Source of the DNA: Oscillospiraceae bacterium
Lineage (GTDB): Bacteria; Bacillota; Clostridia; Oscillospirales; QAMX01
Length of the DNA: 11,220 nucleotides
Direction: 5' to 3'
NCBI GenBank assembly: GCA_902772625.1
Contig: CACYBP010000184.1
Location: forward strand, 1 to 11,220
The notes under the pieces were generated by a model that saw only the letters and a program-made list of their open reading frames with translations, did not search any database and was not told where the DNA came from. A program made the position numbers and the translations under genes. Below, one piece after another: positions 8,272 to 11,220 of this stretch. Positions within the stretch are counted from its first letter, which is position 1. Each line of letters starts with the position of its first letter.

Positions 8272-9528
8272 TCAGCGGTTGGAAAGCACGTCCTTTTCGT
8301 ACTTCTTGATGGCGGCCAGCGCCTCGCGTCCCGCGGGGATGCCCTTCTTCAGAAGCATGTAATCCCAGACCGCGTTGACCGGAAGGTTCTTGAACTCGTC
8401 GGTGTAGGCAAGGCGCGCGGTGAAATCGCCCTCGAGCTCGGCCTTGTCGATGTAAGAGAAGGGCTCGAGCAGCGAGGTGAGCACCGCCTTGGCCGAGGCG
8501 CGAAGGCCGATCGACCAGGCCGCGATGCGGTTGACCGAGGCGTCGAAGTAATCAAGCCCCATGGCCACCTTGCCGTAAAGATTGCCGCGGTTCATTTCGC
8601 TCATCAGGGCTGAAAGCTCGTCGCTCTGCACCACGATGTGGTCGCTGTCCCATCTGACGCCGCGGGAGATGTGCAGGAGCACGTGATCCACGAAGCGCAC
8701 CACCGCCGAAAGCTTGTCCGCCACCTGCTCGGTGGGATGGTAGTGACCGGTGTCCAGGCAGACGCCCACGCCCTTGTGGCTGGCGGCGTAGCCGAGATAG
8801 AATTCGTGGGAACCCACGGTGAAGCTTTCCACACCGATGCCGAAGAGCTTGCCCTCCAGGGTATCGACGAAGTATTCGCCGTCGTATTTCTTCGCGAGGA
8901 TCTCGTCCAGCGAGGCTTCCAGCACGTCGCGGTAACGGAAGCGGTTGGCCGGGGTATCCTTCAGACCGTCGGGGATCCAGAGGTTGTTGTAGCAGACCTG
9001 ACCCAAACGCTTGCCGATCTCGTAGGAGATCTCGCGGGTGCCCTTGGCGGTCTCGATCCAGTAATCCCGGGTGGCCTTGTCAAGGCTTGCGTAGGAGAAG
9101 CCGTTGTTCATCATGGCGTGGGCGAAAAAAGAACCGTTGAAATCGATGCCGTAGCCCTTTTCCCTGGCCCAGTCGATCCAGCGGGAGAAATCCTCCACCG
9201 TCACGTCCTTGCGGTCCCGGCCGAATTCGCCGTAGCAGGAGTGGATGTTGATCTTGTGGGAGAAGGGCGAAAGCGCCGCGGCAAAGTCGATGTCGGCGCG
9301 AAGCTCGTCCCCGGTGCGGGCCGCGCCGGGATAGTTACCGGTGACCACGTTCTGGCTTCCGACGTCGCCCACCGGTTCGAAGCCCTTGATGTCGTCGCCC
9401 TGCCAGCACTGCATGGACATTTTGATGGTATCGAATTTCCGGAGCGCTTCTTCGGTATCTACTCCCCAGGAGGCAAACTCTTCTTTGGCAAGCTCGTATG
9501 CCTTTAAGATCTTTTCGTCGTTGGCCAT
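8272..9528 (-). CDS. rhaA: L-rhamnose isomerase
   Basis: A 418-residue protein, the normal length of RhaA. It converts L-rhamnose to L-rhamnulose in the cytoplasm, a metal-dependent reaction. Recognisable blocks are MSMQCWQGDD (37-46), VTGNYPGAA (62-70), KINIHSCYGEF (92-102), VCLDTGHYHP (256-265) and HISRGVRWDSDHI (286-298). E234, D259, H286, D294 and D296 lie where the family's metal and substrate ligands are expected. The start at 9528 follows AAAGGA with about 9 bases of spacing. It is monocistronic, with its own terminator, and is separated from rhaB by gpmI and the SDR gene. The two rhamnose genes are therefore on the same strand but in different transcripts. No aldolase (rhaD) is present in the window. 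Confidence 0.97.
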   Translation of the reverse strand: MANDEKILKAYELAKEEFASWGVDTEEALRKFDTIKMSMQCWQGDDIKGFEPVGDVGSQNVVTGNYPGAARTGDELRADIDFAAALSPFSHKINIHSCYGEFGRDRKDVTVEDFSRWIDWAREKGYGIDFNGSFFAHAMMNNGFSYASLDKATRDYWIETAKGTREISYEIGKRLGQVCYNNLWIPDGLKDTPANRFRYRDVLEASLDEILAKKYDGEYFVDTLEGKLFGIGVESFTVGSHEFYLGYAASHKGVGVCLDTGHYHPTEQVADKLSAVVRFVDHVLLHISRGVRWDSDHIVVQSDELSALMSEMNRGNLYGKVAMGLDYFDASVNRIAAWSIGLRASAKAVLTSLLEPFSYIDKAELEGDFTARLAYTDEFKNLPVNAVWDYMLLKKGIPAGREALAAIKKYEKDVLSNR

Positions 9529-9579
9529 GTGTTCTCATCCTTTCCCGGCGGCGTCAATTTCCGGCCGCCTTACGTTTTT

Positions 9580-9608
9580 ATTCTATCACAGGAGACAAAA
9601 AAAGAAAA
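9580..9608 (-). promoter_or_regulatory. Likely promoter of rhaA
   Basis: On the minus strand, TGATAGAAT gives an extended -10 (TAGAAT at 9580-9585). The -35 position holds TTTTCT (9603-9608) at 17 bases, a weak match. A weak -35 with an extended -10 would suit a regulated gene. The leader of about 45 nt contains the inverted repeat GGCGGC/GCCGCC and the TTGACGCC 8-mer shared with the DeoR control region. Confidence 0.55.
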
Positions 9609-9698
9609 GACTTTTTCCGCCTTCGCCGTCTGATTTTTCCGCCGGCTCCCTCCGGCGCGCCTTTTCCCGATTTGTCCTGTTTTTCCCGGGTTTTCTTC

Positions 9699-9727
9699 TT
9701 GCAATCGCCTGTTTTCTATGTTATGAT
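9699..9727 (+). promoter_or_regulatory. Sigma-A promoter of the esterase pair
   Basis: TTGCAA (9699-9704), a 17-base spacer and TATGAT (9722-9727). Transcription would start near 9734, which leaves a very short leader containing AGGAGG (9741-9746) nine bases before the start codon. It is divergent from the rhaA promoter, about 90 bases away. Confidence 0.85.
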
Positions 9728-9755
9728 GAAAGAAAAAACAAGGAGGTTTCCCTTT

Positions 9756-10532
9756 ATGGCGCTTCTCAACGTCAATTTCTTTTCCGACGTTCTGGGCATG
9801 TCCACGTCGATGAACGTCATCCTGCCCGAGCCGGGTGAAGAAGTCAAAAAGCCCTACCCGGTGCTTTATCTGCTGCACGGCATGTCGGACGATCACAACG
9901 CCTGGTGCCGCTACACCTCCATCGAGCGTTACGCCCGGGAGCGCGGGATCGCCGTGGTGATGCCCACGACGGCCCTCGGCTGGTACACCGACATGGTCTA
10001 CGGCTACGACTACTTCACCTTCATCTCCTCCGAGCTTCCCTCCATCTGCCGCACTTTCTTCCCCGGCATGTCAGATAAGCGCGAGGACACCTTCGTGGCC
10101 GGCCTTTCCATGGGCGGCTACGGTGCCCTGAAATGCGCGGTCAAAAAGCCCGAGACCTTCGCCGCCGCCGGGTGTCTTTCCGGCGCTCTGGATATCTCCA
10201 CCCTCTTTAAGGACGCGGTGAAAAGCAGCGAAGCTTCGGTCTTTGAAAACGCCTTCGGTTCCCTCCGGAAGCTGCGCGCCGACGGAAACGATCCCCTTCT
10301 GGAGGCCGAGAAGCTGGCCGCAAGCGATCTTCCCAAACCACGGATCTTCACCTGGTGCGGCAAGCAGGACTTCCTCTATCAGAACAACCGCCGCGCGGTC
10401 CGGAAGCTGAAAAACCTCGGCTTCGACGTCACCGACACCTGGTCGGCGGGCGATCATCAATGGTTTTACTGGGATCGGGAGATCCAGAACGTTCTGGACT
10501 TCCTGGGATACCCGAGAAAGGGGGCTAAATAA
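9756..10532 (+). CDS. Alpha/beta-hydrolase esterase (FrmB/esterase D type), first of tandem pair
   Basis: A 258-residue protein of the esterase D / S-formylglutathione hydrolase-like family. Visible are YLLHGMSDD (38-46) with the oxyanion-hole region, the nucleophile elbow GLSMGGYG (S118), the acid in GKQDFLY (D205) and the histidine in AGDHQW (H234). No signal peptide is visible, so it is probably cytoplasmic. Members hydrolyse short acyl esters, including acetylated or feruloylated sugars and model substrates such as tributyrin; the substrate here is unknown. Formaldehyde detoxification is less likely, as no glutathione-dependent dehydrogenase is nearby. Longer in-frame starts upstream overlap the promoter; the ATG at 9756 has AGGAGG. 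The stop overlaps the next start (TAATG), so the two genes are translationally coupled. Confidence 0.92.
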   Translation: MALLNVNFFSDVLGMSTSMNVILPEPGEEVKKPYPVLYLLHGMSDDHNAWCRYTSIERYARERGIAVVMPTTALGWYTDMVYGYDYFTFISSELPSICRTFFPGMSDKREDTFVAGLSMGGYGALKCAVKKPETFAAAGCLSGALDISTLFKDAVKSSEASVFENAFGSLRKLRADGNDPLLEAEKLAASDLPKPRIFTWCGKQDFLYQNNRRAVRKLKNLGFDVTDTWSAGDHQWFYWDREIQNVLDFLGYPRKGAK

Positions 10533-11220
10533 TGGCACTCGTTAAAGTGAATTATTCTTCCAGGGTCCTCGGCATGGACGTCACCTGCGACGTGATCCTT
10601 CCCCAGAAGGCCAGCCGTCTGATCGGCATGGAAACCGCCGAGCGCGCGGGCGGCACACCGGTGCTTTGGCTTCTGCACGGCGCATCGGACGACGAGACCA
10701 TCTGGCAGAGACGCACCTCCATCGAACGCTACGCCGCCCCCCTCGGCCTCGCGGTGGTGATGCCCGGGGTGCAGCTTTCCTCCTATGCCGACATGGCCCA
10801 CGGAGGCAAATACTACACCTTCGTTTCCAAAGAGCTTCCCGAGGTCATGCGGGAATTCTTCGGTTTCTCCGACAAGCGCGAGGACAACTTCATCGCCGGA
10901 CTTTCCATGGGCGGCTTCGGCTGCATGAAGATCGGCCTTGCCAATCCCGATAAATACGCCGCCATCGGCTGCCTGTCGGCCGGGATCTCCCACGTGGGCG
11001 CTCCCGCCCGCCGCCGTCGGGGCGACGCCCGGTGGAAAAAGCGCCAGGAGGCCGTGTACGGCGAGCGCGATCTGCGCGGCACCGAGGAGGATCCCGAATT
11101 CCAGGCCCGCTCCATCATCGCCGAAGGAAAGCCGGTCCCCCGGATCTACCACTCCTGCGGCAGCGAGGACTTCCTGACCCAGAGCGCGCATTTCACCCGG
11201 GATTTCTTCCTCTCCTTCGA
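10532..11220 (+). CDS. Second, paralogous alpha/beta-hydrolase esterase (3' end beyond window)
   Basis: The frame is open for 229 codons from the ATG at 10532 to the window end, with no stop. It is a clear paralogue of the preceding gene: both start MAL, share VLGM near residue 14, LLHG, TSIERYA, SDKRED and the elbow GLSMGG (S125), and have an equivalent SEDFL acid segment (D213). The catalytic histidine and C terminus lie outside the window. It differs by an insertion near residues 28-41 and by an arginine/lysine-rich stretch at 159-172 (ARRRRGDARWKKRQ) where the first copy has a hydrophobic/acidic segment. It lies close to the active site in primary order, so its substrate probably differs. 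There is no signal peptide. Its ribosome binding site (AAAGGGGG) is inside the end of the upstream gene. Confidence 0.9.
   Translation, partial: MALVKVNYSSRVLGMDVTCDVILPQKASRLIGMETAERAGGTPVLWLLHGASDDETIWQRRTSIERYAAPLGLAVVMPGVQLSSYADMAHGGKYYTFVSKELPEVMREFFGFSDKREDNFIAGLSMGGFGCMKIGLANPDKYAAIGCLSAGISHVGAPARRRRGDARWKKRQEAVYGERDLRGTEEDPEFQARSIIAEGKPVPRIYHSCGSEDFLTQSAHFTRDFFLSF

Noticed and set aside
7335..8309. Plus-strand open frame opposite the SDR gene
   Set aside because: It is a shadow frame; it runs across the SDR promoter and the rhaA terminator and has no recognisable domain.
8638..9507. Plus-strand open frame opposite rhaA
   Set aside because: It is a shadow frame of a complete rhamnose isomerase gene.
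9756..10532. S-formylglutathione hydrolase of formaldehyde detoxification
   Set aside because: The fold family is the same, but there is no formaldehyde dehydrogenase nearby and such anaerobes usually lack glutathione; a general acyl esterase is safer.

Overview
The window looks like part of the chromosome of a GC-rich member of the Clostridia (Bacillota), perhaps an Oscillospirales-type gut bacterium. The evidence is strong AGGAGG-type ribosome binding sites, sigma-A promoters close to TTGACA-17-TATAAT, compact rho-independent terminators and housekeeping genes of clostridial type. The genus-level placement is a guess. All coding regions read cleanly; I see no insertion sequence, phage gene, CRISPR array or frameshift.

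Layout. Positions 1-80 hold the end of a short tandem array (36-bp unit, just over two copies) that may continue to the left. Next come a tRNA-Leu(GAG) gene on the minus strand with its promoter and a long hairpin, then gdhA (glutamate dehydrogenase, minus strand) with its own promoter and terminator. Positions 5380 to 1898 form a minus-strand operon of four genes: a DeoR-family regulator, rhamnulokinase (rhaB), a small protein of the Anabaena sensory rhodopsin transducer (ASRT) family, and a cytoplasmic SGNH hydrolase of the DUF4886 type. It ends at a strong hairpin (1841-1885). A divergent control region at 5381-5692 also drives gpmI (phosphoglycerate mutase) on the plus strand. Further right, on the minus strand, are L-rhamnose isomerase (rhaA), with its own terminator, and then an SDR oxidoreductase with its own consensus promoter. 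At the right edge, on the plus strand, are two overlapping paralogous alpha/beta-hydrolase esterases; the second runs off the window.

How they fit together. RhaA and RhaB perform the first two steps of L-rhamnose catabolism (rhamnose to rhamnulose to rhamnulose-1-phosphate). The DeoR protein probably senses a sugar phosphate and controls at least its own operon. The aldolase, a lactaldehyde reductase and a transporter are not in the window. The ASRT protein, the SGNH hydrolase and the two esterases are the least explained parts. One reading is a scavenging system for acylated, rhamnose-containing plant glycans, with intracellular deacylation of imported sugars and an ASRT-family domain binding a sugar-derived ligand. 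That is inference from gene order and family membership. gdhA, gpmI and the tRNA are ordinary housekeeping genes placed around it.
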